DNA from: Barthelona sp. PCE
Taxonomy: Eukaryota > Metamonada: BaSk clade
Assembly (NCBI GenBank): GCA_040285745.1
Contig: JAUFOR010000002.1
Span: 1,984,001 to 2,048,000 of the forward strand
Direction of reading: 5' to 3'
DNA length: 64,000 nt
The notes beneath the pieces were generated by a model, which did no database searches, was not told the origin of the DNA, and saw only the letters and a list, made by a program, of their open reading frames with translations. Position 1 is the stretch's first letter. Each line of letters opens with the position of its first letter. The translations under genes were made by a program, and so were the position numbers. This document shows, in pieces, positions 9,701 to 18,470 of the stretch.

Positions 9701-10242
9701 GTGAACGGGAACATTGGTAGACTGTCGAATGTTGTATACTCACTGTTTCTATATATGAAACTAATTGCGTAGTCTGATAGCACGATGGTGTTGGTCTTCA
9801 GAGGTACATAAAGGAATTTGCTGAAGTGGAGGCACTCAAAGCCGCTACATCTACCCACGGGCCCTCTTTCATTCGGTAAAGTCAATATTGCAGCAGATGG
9901 CAGCAGGTTAAATGGTGTGTTACTGAGTGAATGGAAACTCTCGCACTGTACTGCGTAAATATTATGCTTGTGTGCGAATTCCCAGTGTGGAATCCAGTTG
10001 ACAGGCAGTATTGTTGGAATAACAAGTAAAAGAATCTCTTCATTCGGCACTTTTGTTAATTTAGACATTTGATCAGCCCCAATTGTAATTCTCTTATCAG
10101 ATATAAAGGATAGAAACTCACATAAATCGTCTGTATGTAATTTGTTACTATGTAAAGCCCCAACAACTCCTGTTGTTTGTGCATATCCCACAGAATTGAT
10201 GAGTAAAAGCCCGATGAGCCATACCATGCAGATATTTATCAT
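6793..10242 (-). CDS. UGGT: UDP-glucose:glycoprotein glucosyltransferase
   Basis: The 1,149-residue protein begins with a hydrophobic signal peptide (MINICMVWLIGLLLINSVGYA). A long region follows that corresponds to the thioredoxin-like folding-sensor domains and beta-sandwiches of UGGT. The C-terminal GT24 catalytic domain covers about residues 876-1130. It contains VNIFSIASGRLYERLL, FVDADQ with the metal-binding DxD near 974, YHISALFLMD and LDQDLLNY, all hallmarks of the family. The enzyme reglucosylates misfolded N-glycoproteins in the ER so that calreticulin-type lectins retain them. It is somewhat shorter than the 1,500 residues of animals, and the C-terminus (AAKPI) has no KDEL-type retrieval signal. 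The start was chosen so that the signal peptide is N-terminal. Confidence 0.93.
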   Translation of the reverse strand: MINICMVWLIGLLLINSVGYAQTTGVVGALHSNKLHTDDLCEFLSFISDKRITIGADQMSKLTKVPNEEILLLVIPTILPVNWIPHWEFAHKHNIYAVQCESFHSLSNTPFNLLPSAAILTLPNERGPVGRCSGFECLHFSKFLYVPLKTNTIVLSDYAISFIYRNSEYTTFDSLPMFPFTGRTVINRTHNYFTDESKSRFTPLSGERPLFIKKTLSFIRGLNLDGMGVAEVLGSLPFMADRIKREAPSNQYIGHQQTAIMGGNQMDISHFTQDKMFDMMQALQKVQAYVKNGFHTYRPQPTELKAGLSIPQDSIFFINNIVTDMQYSGYATSWEQLNTNGYMRVLPQIRANVYNVISVINSRKGLCQFMNQVAELTHYRQPVRFGIMFGTPIDIREEWFQCIAAAKPEGILGMMRNWMMQGMQCEVMLKGRVPGTIRAAKKPLSAVQKQYKQVEKMNIESGFFVNGYKLDDIRQSYNVLLRQVSTIRRNAALHATYPEIVASLYTTVDVSYPILFQPKRVPIEIYNDLHSLKKGEVASKIEVIYCNQEFNVSDISVNAGFHIHCEGDAPLLIVNHLMDDANTYSTEQLNQILKIFNDEHPKPARSAYLSKPEERYTYQMFAVANDPKVVSAAAPFSIFLQADKVLYSKFPANSGFTPLLSVDPMTADGYRAMCLAVKLASHFGIEFRIGFVSTDVDVYNDFFMYAFEPAPVAIQLPERKLFSSKLVANPSWKCVAYFENSDLDNVFLTTNSSANGISVALIEWTVRAFVVEGSIADGEGGLLSGVPLYNLQNGKKYTTRSLNYKGYYQLETQPGLVNIKLNPKYEYNSRKFAPLVSDNHMFNRWSGPTIDLTVEITDHKTEKHVYAPRKQQTVNIFSIASGRLYERLLRVMIQSVLSQTKQPVHFFFLDEYLTSEMRNFLYTASEKLGFEITLVSYNWPSFMIRQHQKHRIMWAYKVLFLDVLFPEEVTRMIFVDADQVMRTDMHNLMTYDLKKNVYAMTAFCDTAPDMENFRFWKTGYWRSHLGNKPYHISALFLMDIIQLKQQASGHLREVYQSMAGSKDSLSNLDQDLLNYPQNQLKVGTLPSNWLWCESWCAEDEKSKANVIDLCNNPKTKRSKLKQAVDFIAEWPAYDEKATKLMKQYAAKPI

Positions 10243-10369
10243 TGTAAAAATAAGGAAAAATGGAGATAACAAAAAACATGATTTTTTTACACTAATCACA
10301 ATACTGATTAATAATAGACTTTTAATACTAAAACACACTGATAATGTTTCTTGAACACCCGTAATACAC

Positions 10370-10774
10370 TTAGAATGTATAATCGACAGCATTGGAATCA
10401 ATAGATAGAGCATATTCCTCTCCACCAAGAGAAAATATCTCTTGAATCTGTTCAAGAAGCTCTGCAGCTTGATCCTCCTTGAGGTCTTGGATCAACTCAC
10501 AGGCAGAAGCTACAGTTTGTGGCCTGAGGTTAATAATTTGAATGATTGCACGTCGTACATTTGGTTCTTCGTATGTTTCAATCATCTGACGAAGATTGAC
10601 AATGGTTTCGTGCTGTAGTCTGTGAATCATGAGATCATTCTTCCACTTGTTCAACTGTGTTAGCAAAAATTGGTCTGTTACGTTTGCAATGTGATGTTCT
10701 AGGAACACAAGTGTTTCTGAATTGGTCATAGCTCTGACATGATGTCCCCCTTCAGCCTCTAATAAATAGTTCAT
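10370..10774 (-). CDS. RPB4: RNA polymerase Rpb4/Rpc17-like subunit
   Basis: The 134-residue product matches the Rpb4 pattern in size and layout. There is an N-terminal segment with TNSETLVFLEHH. A helix with HETIVNLRQMI follows, where Rpb4 has RETIASVRSLL. The C-terminal HRDC-like unit contains INLRPQTVASACELIQDL, corresponding to the NLCPETAEEAKALIPSL motif of Rpb4. The tail is acidic. With Rpb7 such a subunit forms the stalk of RNA polymerase II; the Pol III paralogue Rpc17/CRCP is an alternative. The ATG at 10772-10774 gives a family-typical length, and the open frame further upstream is hydrophobic and unlike the family. Confidence 0.65.
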   Translation of the reverse strand: MNYLLEAEGGHHVRAMTNSETLVFLEHHIANVTDQFLLTQLNKWKNDLMIHRLQHETIVNLRQMIETYEEPNVRRAIIQIINLRPQTVASACELIQDLKEDQAAELLEQIQEIFSLGGEEYALSIDSNAVDYTF

Positions 10775-11774
10775 CGAAAGAAAAGGAGTAAGAAAGCGAA
10801 AAACAACATATACAAACTGTTTTATGTACAGCATCGTGCTTATGCAGCATGATATCACTAAATATGAATTTGCAATCCATAAATATGGAATATCAATACA
10901 CATTGCTGAAAAATTTTTCATCACCTTTATGCATATGGACCAATTTTTGATTGATTTTAAAGAGTTTAAATCACACTACTGGGCAATATTTAAACGTTTG
11001 GGCAGCGTATCTGAGTATAGCGTGACTTAAGAACAAGTTGAACACCAATACTGATTTTTCGAACTGGTTGTATGCGTCACGGATGAAATTGACTTGTCAA
11101 AATTCGCTGGGACCACAGATATATTCAATGTGGAGGAGAAAATCATTGATATGGTTGAGTTTCTTTCACATTGTGAAATTTCGAATTCATTTTCCAGATT
11201 TAGCTCATTTAAATCTTCAGAATAGCTTATTTTGCCAAATATTGGAACAAGCATGAGCATAAAATGGATGTTAGGGAAATTTTGATAATTTAGCAAAAAT
11301 TACCAAAAAGATCCTTTTTATTACCATGATTGATATCACTATGTGCGGCCTACGTGTATTATCCCAAATATAAATGAATGTGTAAATAGCCCATCGTAAT
11401 GTTAGAACTGTTGAAACAGTTTTTATCAGGTTGAAATTGAAATGGTTTATTGCTGCTCAAGTGATATTGGATTTGATTGAGTATATAGATTGATATTCGG
11501 TAAATTTTAGGGATAATATATGAAAAATAATGAACCTGCATTACAATTCATTTATCAGGATTGATATATCAAAACTCTTTCTCACTTATGGTATGTATGA
11601 GCCAGAATAGGTCTCTTACTTATGTTAACTGGTGAGATGTGCGCGAAATTTGAAAATATTCTGAAACTCTTTGAGCAATTTTACTTTGTGTTTCTCTTAA
11701 CAAAACCGTCTGTCTTGTGCTACAACTGGGAAAAAATAACAAAGAAAGCGTTTTTGGTTTTATAATTCTTTTTC
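10775..11774. other. 1.0-kb divergent gap without a supported gene
   Basis: The region is AT-rich and separates the Rpb4-like gene from the exchanger gene. Short open frames on both strands (longest about 89 codons near 11030-11296) lack a good start context and recognisable content. No tRNA, rRNA or repeat was recognised. The last 80 bases contain the pyrimidine-rich run that ends in TTTTTC at the exchanger start. It presumably carries two promoters. Confidence 0.4.
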
Positions 11775-13109
11775 ATGCAGTTTCCGCCAACACCCACAAC
11801 ATTTTCACAGCTCTTTATGACGCTAGTGTATGCAGTTATCCTTTCTCGTGGTTCAGAGTGGATTGCAGAAGGAACTGAGAGACTTTACGCAAGATTATCA
11901 TATAATTGGCTTGGAAGCGTTGTTTTGCCTCTAATGGGCGTAATTCCCGATGCAGCAATGGTTCTTTTTTCAGTTGTCGGTAAAGATCCCAGTGTTGTAT
12001 CCGAAACCATCAAAGTTGGTATCGGTACCCTAGCTGGATCAACAACCATGCTTCTGACCTTAGCATATGGCCTATCCATCTTGGCAGGTCGCTGTGATAT
12101 TGAAGGCGGTAAGCCCGTTGACAAACAATGCACTGGTTTTTCACTGAAAGAACAGGGTGTTGCTCCTAACGATACTGTTAAGAAGAGCGGTATTTGGGCC
12201 GTCGTTACAACTCTTTCATTCTTCATCATCACCATTCCCGCACTTCAAACTCACGGTAAGAATGATGAGCAACCTGCTTTTATTGCCATGATTACATGTA
12301 TCATTTTTGTTATTGCCTTTTGTATCTTCATGTTCATGGATGATTCCATTCAGAAGCAGAAGCGTGAAGAGTATCGCAAGCAGTTGCTCGGTGAAATTGC
12401 CATTAAGAAGTTTGAAAATTCCACAAATGTTGGTGTTATTAAGCGCTCACTTGATACATCCCCCTTATTAACTAACACTACAACCAGTGATGAGAAGGCT
12501 CTTGCCTTTGGTAAAATCTGGAGAAACAAGGCCAAGATTCGTCGCAGTGAACGTGACCTCGCAGCCTTAAAGCAAGAGGATGAGAGCGAGGAGGAAGATG
12601 AAGCTATTCAAGAAGGTTCATTGGGTTGGTTCTGTACCAAGGCCGCTTTCTGGATGCTCGCTGGTGTAGCTGTCGTGACTGTGTTCTCAGATCCAATGGT
12701 TGACGTTCTCACGGAATTATCGAACAACATTGGTCTATCTCCTTTCTTTGTTTCTTTTGTTGTCACACCTCTTGCTTCCAACGCCTCTGAACTAATTGCC
12801 GCAATGATCTTCTCCAAGAAAAAGACCAAATCGACCATCTCTCTTAACTTTAGCGCACTTCTAGGTGCTGCTACAATGAACAACACTGTTTGTTTAGGCA
12901 CACTTCTGTATCTCATTTACACACGTGATATTGAATGGCACTTTACATCTGAGGTCATCTCCACAACACTGGTTGTTGTTATCATGAGTATTGTCAGTAT
13001 TAAGAAGGTTATTAGGGTTTGGTGGTCAGCACTTATCTTTTTGCTGTATCCTATTGCCATGTTCCTTGTGTGGTACTTTGATTCTGTCCTTGGTATGGAG
13101 CATTGGTAG
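11775..13109 (+). CDS. Cation/Ca2+ exchanger family membrane protein
   Basis: The 444-residue protein has two clusters of membrane helices separated by a charged cytosolic loop (about 190-290) with an acidic DESEEEDEA stretch that may sense Ca2+. The two alpha repeats of the exchanger superfamily are visible. The first lies near residues 45-100 with GVIPDAAMVLFSVVG and GTLAGSTTMLLTLA. The second lies near 325-370 with TPLASNASELIAAM and NFSALLGAATMNN. The acidic residues in these repeats normally coordinate the transported ion. It most resembles the plant NCL/CAX-type exchangers, so Ca2+ or Na+/Ca2+ antiport in an internal membrane is likely. The ATG directly follows a TTTTTC tract. Confidence 0.85.
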   Translation: MQFPPTPTTFSQLFMTLVYAVILSRGSEWIAEGTERLYARLSYNWLGSVVLPLMGVIPDAAMVLFSVVGKDPSVVSETIKVGIGTLAGSTTMLLTLAYGLSILAGRCDIEGGKPVDKQCTGFSLKEQGVAPNDTVKKSGIWAVVTTLSFFIITIPALQTHGKNDEQPAFIAMITCIIFVIAFCIFMFMDDSIQKQKREEYRKQLLGEIAIKKFENSTNVGVIKRSLDTSPLLTNTTTSDEKALAFGKIWRNKAKIRRSERDLAALKQEDESEEEDEAIQEGSLGWFCTKAAFWMLAGVAVVTVFSDPMVDVLTELSNNIGLSPFFVSFVVTPLASNASELIAAMIFSKKKTKSTISLNFSALLGAATMNNTVCLGTLLYLIYTRDIEWHFTSEVISTTLVVVIMSIVSIKKVIRVWWSALIFLLYPIAMFLVWYFDSVLGMEHW

Positions 13110-13141
13110 TCAATAAATCTCAAAATTAATGAATTGTCACA

Positions 13142-15076
13142 CTATTTTGCACGAACACGTTGATATGGCAACGACACGCTTCTTATTGCATCAAATTCAT
13201 TATCAGCAATGTATGAAAATTGATGAAAATCACAAGTGAAAAAGAAATCAACCAATCGAACAATTTCCTCTTCTTTATCATAAGATTCATCATAGAAATA
13301 CATCGCCCTATTGAAGAAACGGTTCTTCATATCAATATAATAAACATACAAACATTCATTAATAGGGTCATGGTGTATATTCTTGGAATTAATGGATTGA
13401 GTGAATGAATGTTTTTTAACAACCACGTCATCACACAGCTGATAAATTCCATCAGTCAAGACAAAATGACATGAATTAAGAAAAATTATAAAGGGTGTCG
13501 AATCATTCTCAAAGTTATAGTACTGATTTAATACATGAGCGTTGATTGAATGATTGAATTGATTAATTGCATAATCAAACGTTTTGAGTTCGCAATCTCC
13601 TTCATTATTGATTGTAATCAAAAAAAATTCCTTTCCATAGCGATCCTTCAACAATAATTCGTTTTTCATATCACTTATTACTTCAAATTCTCTATATCCC
13701 TTTTCAAATAGAATTACATCTGTCACATTTTTTGTTTCAAATGAATAAAAAGATATCTCTATTTTGTTCTTTATGTGATAAAAAAATCCTTCTTCTCTTA
13801 AACTCAAAATATTCAAGGAAAGAGGTCCACTGACTGATAACATGTGCCTTCCAGAGGTCACTAACTCTTTAGTAGAAGTAACAAAAGTTTTTGTACCAAT
13901 TTCCAGACTAAATCCATCTTGCTTCATTTTTAACATACTAAATCGTTTTCTATCATTGAAATAGAACAAAATATTTCTCGATACATCAATTATAAAAACA
14001 CAAAAAACAAAATTAAAATACATAGCGTTCCTATCACAAAAACTCATATCAATTGCCATATCATAACTTTGAAAAATTATATCATCAAACGGTAATAGTA
14101 TACTGTGCTTGATGAGGTTGCACCCTTGGTGTACATCACTTACGATAGAATAAAATGGTGCTAAGAAGGGTAGATAATCAAAATCCAAGCTAAAAGAACG
14201 TTTTACCATTGTTCTTGGTGAAGGTACTATCAAATTTGTTTCACTGATGACACCATTCAGCACACGTACTAATATACATGATACATCATTATCAACTTCA
14301 AATACGATTTCGTTGTATGAAATTTTCCAAACCTCTGTGAAACATGTCATTTTATCATACAAACGAAGTATAGGGAACTGTTCACTGAGGTTTAACGTCT
14401 CAATTTCACCGTTGCAGTCGACATAAACAATCATATACTCTGTATTTAACCCTATTAATGAACATTGTGTTGCAGTACAATTTCTAAACACAGTATTATA
14501 CTCAGCTTCAAATAAAAATTCATTGTTCATTATTGAATAAAATTCAGCATATCTGTTTTCAGCATTAAGATTGCATGAAACATAAATTTTTTCTGATAAA
14601 CAATAAAGAACTTTCTTTGAAAGAGTTGCAATAACTTCATTAGAATCATCATCGTTGATTTTAAGTAGCACATTGCCCTCATATGTAACATTAGGTAATA
14701 ATACTCTGTTAAAGTCAAAAAAAATATACTCGTAGAAAAAATTTGGTCTTGGTGGTTTATAATCACGTTGCAAAAGAAAAACGATGTTGTTTTCCCCGAT
14801 ATTCTTGAAGAAAGCCACTGACAGAACCTCAGAAGTTCGATTCACAACGCAGTAAAACAAATTTGTTGAAAAATCAACGCATGGATATATTTTGATTGTG
14901 TATGCAGGTTTTTCAAACTTTTTAAGCTCTGACGTTCCAGATACATTACTGATTAAGTCAGAATATACTGTTGATATTTCATTCCTAGTTTTTGTAACGG
15001 AAATTTGATTTTGCTGTCCAAATACCAATGTGAACGACTGCCCTATGTTGTAAATGTTGCCCTGCTGTCTTGGCAT
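13142..15076 (-). CDS. Orphan beta-rich protein, 644 residues
   Basis: I do not recognise this protein. It is rich in Phe, Tyr, Ile and Asn, with alternating hydrophobic and polar stretches that look like successive beta strands, as in a divergent beta-propeller. No signal peptide, membrane helix or catalytic motif is evident. The start at MPRQQG (15074-15076) is preferred because the upstream extension is a hydrophobic, untypical segment and an in-frame Met lies there. Base composition is AT-richer than in housekeeping neighbours. Size, composition and the MPR-x-QQ start recall the orphan at 34982-36898, so the two may be diverged paralogues. It ends 32 bases from the convergent exchanger gene. 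Confidence 0.75.
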   Translation of the reverse strand: MPRQQGNIYNIGQSFTLVFGQQNQISVTKTRNEISTVYSDLISNVSGTSELKKFEKPAYTIKIYPCVDFSTNLFYCVVNRTSEVLSVAFFKNIGENNIVFLLQRDYKPPRPNFFYEYIFFDFNRVLLPNVTYEGNVLLKINDDDSNEVIATLSKKVLYCLSEKIYVSCNLNAENRYAEFYSIMNNEFLFEAEYNTVFRNCTATQCSLIGLNTEYMIVYVDCNGEIETLNLSEQFPILRLYDKMTCFTEVWKISYNEIVFEVDNDVSCILVRVLNGVISETNLIVPSPRTMVKRSFSLDFDYLPFLAPFYSIVSDVHQGCNLIKHSILLPFDDIIFQSYDMAIDMSFCDRNAMYFNFVFCVFIIDVSRNILFYFNDRKRFSMLKMKQDGFSLEIGTKTFVTSTKELVTSGRHMLSVSGPLSLNILSLREEGFFYHIKNKIEISFYSFETKNVTDVILFEKGYREFEVISDMKNELLLKDRYGKEFFLITINNEGDCELKTFDYAINQFNHSINAHVLNQYYNFENDSTPFIIFLNSCHFVLTDGIYQLCDDVVVKKHSFTQSINSKNIHHDPINECLYVYYIDMKNRFFNRAMYFYDESYDKEEEIVRLVDFFFTCDFHQFSYIADNEFDAIRSVSLPYQRVRAK

Positions 15077-15269
15077 AAAAAAGAAGAGATGTGTTAGGTA
15101 TGGTTTGAGAAACAACCAATAAATTAATTCCTTCAAATTCACAAACCTTACCAAAGACGTTATTTACCAGGTAAAACTATTTCACAACACAACATTTCAA
15201 AAAATCACAAAGATCTTGCTTTAATAATCTTTCTTCTTTTCTTCAAAACATACAGGTTCTAAATATCGA

Positions 15270-16256
15270 ATGGGCAACTTCTCTTCTGTACTGCTCCGTA
15301 ATCTATCGGATGAAAATACCAATAGTGATGCCTTAAGGATATCACCAGATAACGCAACTGCTCGCACTAGTATTGGAAATAATTTTACTGTCTTAACCCT
15401 CAACATCAGATATCTTACGTCAAAAGACAGAGGATCTAGATCATGGGATGTGCGGAAAATGGCTTTACGTAGTTATGTTCGTTCTTCTCGAGCTGACTTT
15501 ATATGTTTGCAGGAGGTATGGCCAGAACAACTTCGCTTCTTGGTGCAAGACACCGAATATGCATGCATTGGTAGCCGTAGGGCTTTTAACCCTACAGATA
15601 AAGAGATGTTAGTTTTGCTTTTTAGTCGTGAAAAATTTAGATTAAATGATTATGGAATTCGTTTTTTCAGTAATAATGTTAGCACAGCCGGAACCACATG
15701 GTCAGATACACGTTGTGACTTACCGAGAATGATGATTATTGGTCATTTTTCTCCCAAAAATGATTTATCTAAAGAAATTTGTGTTGTTAACACACATTTT
15801 GATTTGTCTACGGAGGCTAGGTTGCGCATGGCCCAAGATGTTTTGGATTTCATTGGTGTAGGAGGGCATTCAATTATTGTAGGAGATTTGAATGCTGAAC
15901 CAAATTCCGAACCTATACGTCTTCTACGTTCTAATTATAGGGACTGTCTTCAGTACGTTGAGGAAGGAGACCTCACAACCTATCATGGTTTCGGAAAATC
16001 TAGCAAAACACTTGATTACATCTTCTGCACTGAGCCTCTTGAACCTATTAGTGTTAGGATCGATAATTATGAGGTGAATGGCATACATTACAGTGATCAC
16101 TATGGTATTCGTGCGACCTTTCAATTTTCTTCACTGCTTCCAAATGCTGAACGCACAGTTAAGAAGCACTCAAGAAGAATGTATCATCGGGGTTTTATGG
16201 GTATAACGAAGTGTGAAACAATTCCTACTGTCGCTTGGTTCAACGGAGAAGAGTAA
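15270..16256 (+). CDS. Endonuclease/exonuclease/phosphatase-family hydrolase with myristoylation signal
   Basis: The 328-residue protein has a complete EEP fold signature. The motifs are LTLNIRY near residue 42, the metal ligand in CLQEVWP near 81, NTHFDLSTEARLRMA near 173, VGDLNAEPNSEP near 204, LDYIF near 250 and SDHYGIRA near 275. The arrangement, especially THFD-x-x-x-EAR and GDLNAEPNSEP, is that of bacterial EEP-1 proteins rather than eukaryotic CCR4, APE or INPP5 branches. About 40 residues precede the domain, starting MGNFSS, a good N-myristoylation consensus (Gly2, Ser6). A membrane-tethered phosphodiesterase acting on a lipid, nucleotide or nucleic acid is plausible; the substrate cannot be read from sequence. 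Confidence 0.88.
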   Translation: MGNFSSVLLRNLSDENTNSDALRISPDNATARTSIGNNFTVLTLNIRYLTSKDRGSRSWDVRKMALRSYVRSSRADFICLQEVWPEQLRFLVQDTEYACIGSRRAFNPTDKEMLVLLFSREKFRLNDYGIRFFSNNVSTAGTTWSDTRCDLPRMMIIGHFSPKNDLSKEICVVNTHFDLSTEARLRMAQDVLDFIGVGGHSIIVGDLNAEPNSEPIRLLRSNYRDCLQYVEEGDLTTYHGFGKSSKTLDYIFCTEPLEPISVRIDNYEVNGIHYSDHYGIRATFQFSSLLPNAERTVKKHSRRMYHRGFMGITKCETIPTVAWFNGEE

Positions 16257-16370
16257 TTGATAATGGTAATTTTTGTTGTAAATAGTTTGTTTTCTTACTT
16301 TTCCTCTATTACAATATATAATGTGTTTTAGTTATGAAATAAGGTTTATAATTGCTTTAGCTGGGGTTTA

Positions 16371-17414
16371 ATGTCATATCTTAACATACAAAATGTATTA
16401 GAACACGATTTGGGAAAAAAATTACCGTTTCTCTCTTTTGATGAGTTTCCGTGTATTTTGGGCGGAATGGACGTTGTTAATTGGGGTTTTTTCGCAGGAA
16501 ACCATCGTCTGATCATCATCTCCAAGCGTTCTGTGTACAAAATTTCTGCTACCAAAGGTATCGGTCATTTAAGGCGACGTGTCTTTTTTGACATCGCTAC
16601 TGACATTAAGCAGGCCTTCATCGGGTACGGGAAATATGTATTTTTCGTTATTAAACATAAGAAATCATCTTTGTTAATGCAATGGTCACCGAAACAAGGG
16701 AAAAGCTTCAAGCATTTTGATTTAGGACAAAGTTCCATACTCTGTTCATATGTAGATGATACCGGATCATACTTTGTAGATTCAGAAGGTTCTTTTTTTT
16801 CGATTTCAGGTGGCAGCAAAAGTCTCGCACAAAGAGTTTTTTCGAAACGTAGCGGTATAAGGAGGCTACCATACCTCAAATTTCAGGAGCATTTCAAACA
16901 AATTGTTTTATTAAGCATTGATGATAGTACTATTACTTTTTTTTCCCTGACAAATGGAAATCTTTCACTGTTTAGCACATATTCACATCCCCATCGATCC
17001 AGACCGCTGACTGCTTGTATCTTTGACAACAGCGTTTTAATTTTCAACGGAAGAAAAATCTTTGTACATAATCTTTTTTTTACAACACATCACAGTATTG
17101 ATTTAGAAATTGAAGATGAAGAGCAAAATTATTATGTTTACGTGGGCAGAGATCGACAAATCATACGGAGACAGGAAGCTTCTGCAGTAGATACGATATC
17201 ACTAAAATCAAAGTTTTATTTACCGCCAAAAAGACGTTTTCTTTTATTTTGGGATGTAAGTCGTCGGCAGTTAATTTTCTTTAGGGGGGAACAACATATA
17301 TTTGTACCTTTGGAGAGTGAATTTTCTTTTTTAACACTTTGGGATGATTATCTGTGTTTATGTGATGAAGATGGTCTTGTACACAAATGCCCACTACCAA
17401 TTTTCTGTAAATAA
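16371..17414 (+). CDS. Orphan propeller-like protein, 347 residues
   Basis: No family is recognised. The sequence is a series of short hydrophobic strands separated by turns rich in Gly, Asp and Ser (LIIISKRSVYKIS, YVFFVIKHKKSS, LLLFW-type segments), as expected for a beta-propeller without canonical WD dipeptides. There is no signal peptide or membrane helix. It ends 25 bases from the convergent TM2-domain gene. The ATG at 16371 is the first in frame after upstream stops. An APC4-like or nucleoporin-like propeller would fit but is not supported by a diagnostic motif. Confidence 0.7.
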   Translation: MSYLNIQNVLEHDLGKKLPFLSFDEFPCILGGMDVVNWGFFAGNHRLIIISKRSVYKISATKGIGHLRRRVFFDIATDIKQAFIGYGKYVFFVIKHKKSSLLMQWSPKQGKSFKHFDLGQSSILCSYVDDTGSYFVDSEGSFFSISGGSKSLAQRVFSKRSGIRRLPYLKFQEHFKQIVLLSIDDSTITFFSLTNGNLSLFSTYSHPHRSRPLTACIFDNSVLIFNGRKIFVHNLFFTTHHSIDLEIEDEEQNYYVYVGRDRQIIRRQEASAVDTISLKSKFYLPPKRRFLLFWDVSRRQLIFFRGEQHIFVPLESEFSFLTLWDDYLCLCDEDGLVHKCPLPIFCK

Positions 17415-17439
17415 TATTCTTTTTTACTTTAATTCTGAA

Positions 17440-18036
17440 CTAAACATAAATACCTTCTACTGGTGAAAGATATCCAAAAATAACGAGGATCGCATCAATG
17501 ATACTTCCTACACCCAGGAAACCCAAAGTAACAAGCTTAACAATACCAGTAAAAATCATTGAGAGACCGAATCTGTCGAATCCAAAACCACCACCTAAAA
17601 CGCTCAAGAAAGCCATTGAGATGTGACTCACATGCTGGTTGTAAATGCACTGATGCTTTTCTGTCCAAGAATACGGTTCAATTGCCACATCTGGTGCTAC
17701 ACAGACTACACCAGTTTTTGCTGTACATGAGACAACAACTTCGTTGATACGATCAACAGAACATGTCTTGTCATTGGCTGTGGAGCACACTTTATCTTCA
17801 GTTGGGAGTAAATAGCATGGTTTGCAAACAAAATCAGTTGTCCATGAACGGTCTCCTGTACAATCAAAACTAAGATCAACGGAGCAGTGCGCTACGGTTG
17901 TATTGCCCAGCTGACAATTTGAGAGCGCTGCACCCCCTTCAAGAGTACATTCTATGTGTGATGATTCTCTACATGATTCAGCATTAACAGAGATGAAAAT
18001 CAGACAAACAAGCAGTAAAAATCCCTTGGCAAACAT
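17440..18036 (-). CDS. TM2-domain membrane protein (TM2D type)
   Basis: The 198-residue protein starts with a signal peptide (MFAKGFLLLVCLIFISVNA). A lumenal or extracellular region of about 110 residues has some 16 cysteines in a C-x-x-C-rich pattern. A C-terminal TM2 domain begins near residue 138: a first helix MAFLSVLGGGFGFDRF, the DRF turn typical of TM2 proteins, and a second helix GFLGVGSIIDAILVIFGYL. This layout, Cys-rich ectodomain plus TM2 pair, is that of the TM2D1-3 family, whose molecular role is not well defined in animals beyond phagocytosis and Notch-related genetics. The start was placed at MFAKG, where the signal peptide begins. Confidence 0.85.
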   Translation of the reverse strand: MFAKGFLLLVCLIFISVNAESCRESSHIECTLEGGAALSNCQLGNTTVAHCSVDLSFDCTGDRSWTTDFVCKPCYLLPTEDKVCSTANDKTCSVDRINEVVVSCTAKTGVVCVAPDVAIEPYSWTEKHQCIYNQHVSHISMAFLSVLGGGFGFDRFGLSMIFTGIVKLVTLGFLGVGSIIDAILVIFGYLSPVEGIYV

Positions 18037-18470
18037 TTTGATACAAAAAATACTGAAATGGGGCAAAAAAAATGAAAACATTTTCCACATTTCGAATTTT
18101 GGTTAGTTCATGTTTACTTTGAGATCAATAACATACTATTAACATCGTAATGAATAGCATTTTATTGGTTAGCTGGTTATAAAAGTGCCGGTTTCTTGAG
18201 TGAGCAGTTTTTTTTCATATTACAGTAGTACAACACAGCTAAATATGTCTCAAACACGTTTTAATTATCCTGACTATGTAACAATATGAGTTTTATGTGC
18301 ATATTCTCACACTTTTTCATTCAATTGATTTAATGAACTCCTTCAGGTATAATTCTACTTGTAAGGGCTTAAAAAGATAGCGAGTGTGTGTCATCATGGT
18401 AAAATTAATAAACTATGGAATAAACAGTTTTTTTCAACTGTTTTGATTTTCTTTACCATTTCATTCAACA
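18037..18470. promoter_or_regulatory. Divergent intergenic region before RRP7
   Basis: A 434-base AT-rich stretch separates the divergent TM2 and RRP7 genes. It contains the initiator-like TCATTCA next to RRP7. No RNA gene or repeat was recognised in it. Confidence 0.4.
18461..18467 (+). promoter_or_regulatory. Initiator-like element TCATTCA before RRP7
   Basis: TCATTCA ends 3 bases before the RRP7 ATG and follows a T/C-rich tract. The position and sequence fit a trichomonad Inr giving a very short 5' UTR. Confidence 0.5.

Noticed and set aside
11027-11296. An 89-codon open frame on the minus strand in the gap between the Rpb4-like and exchanger genes
   Set aside because: No ATG-supported start context, composition as expected for AT-rich noncoding DNA, and no recognisable motif.
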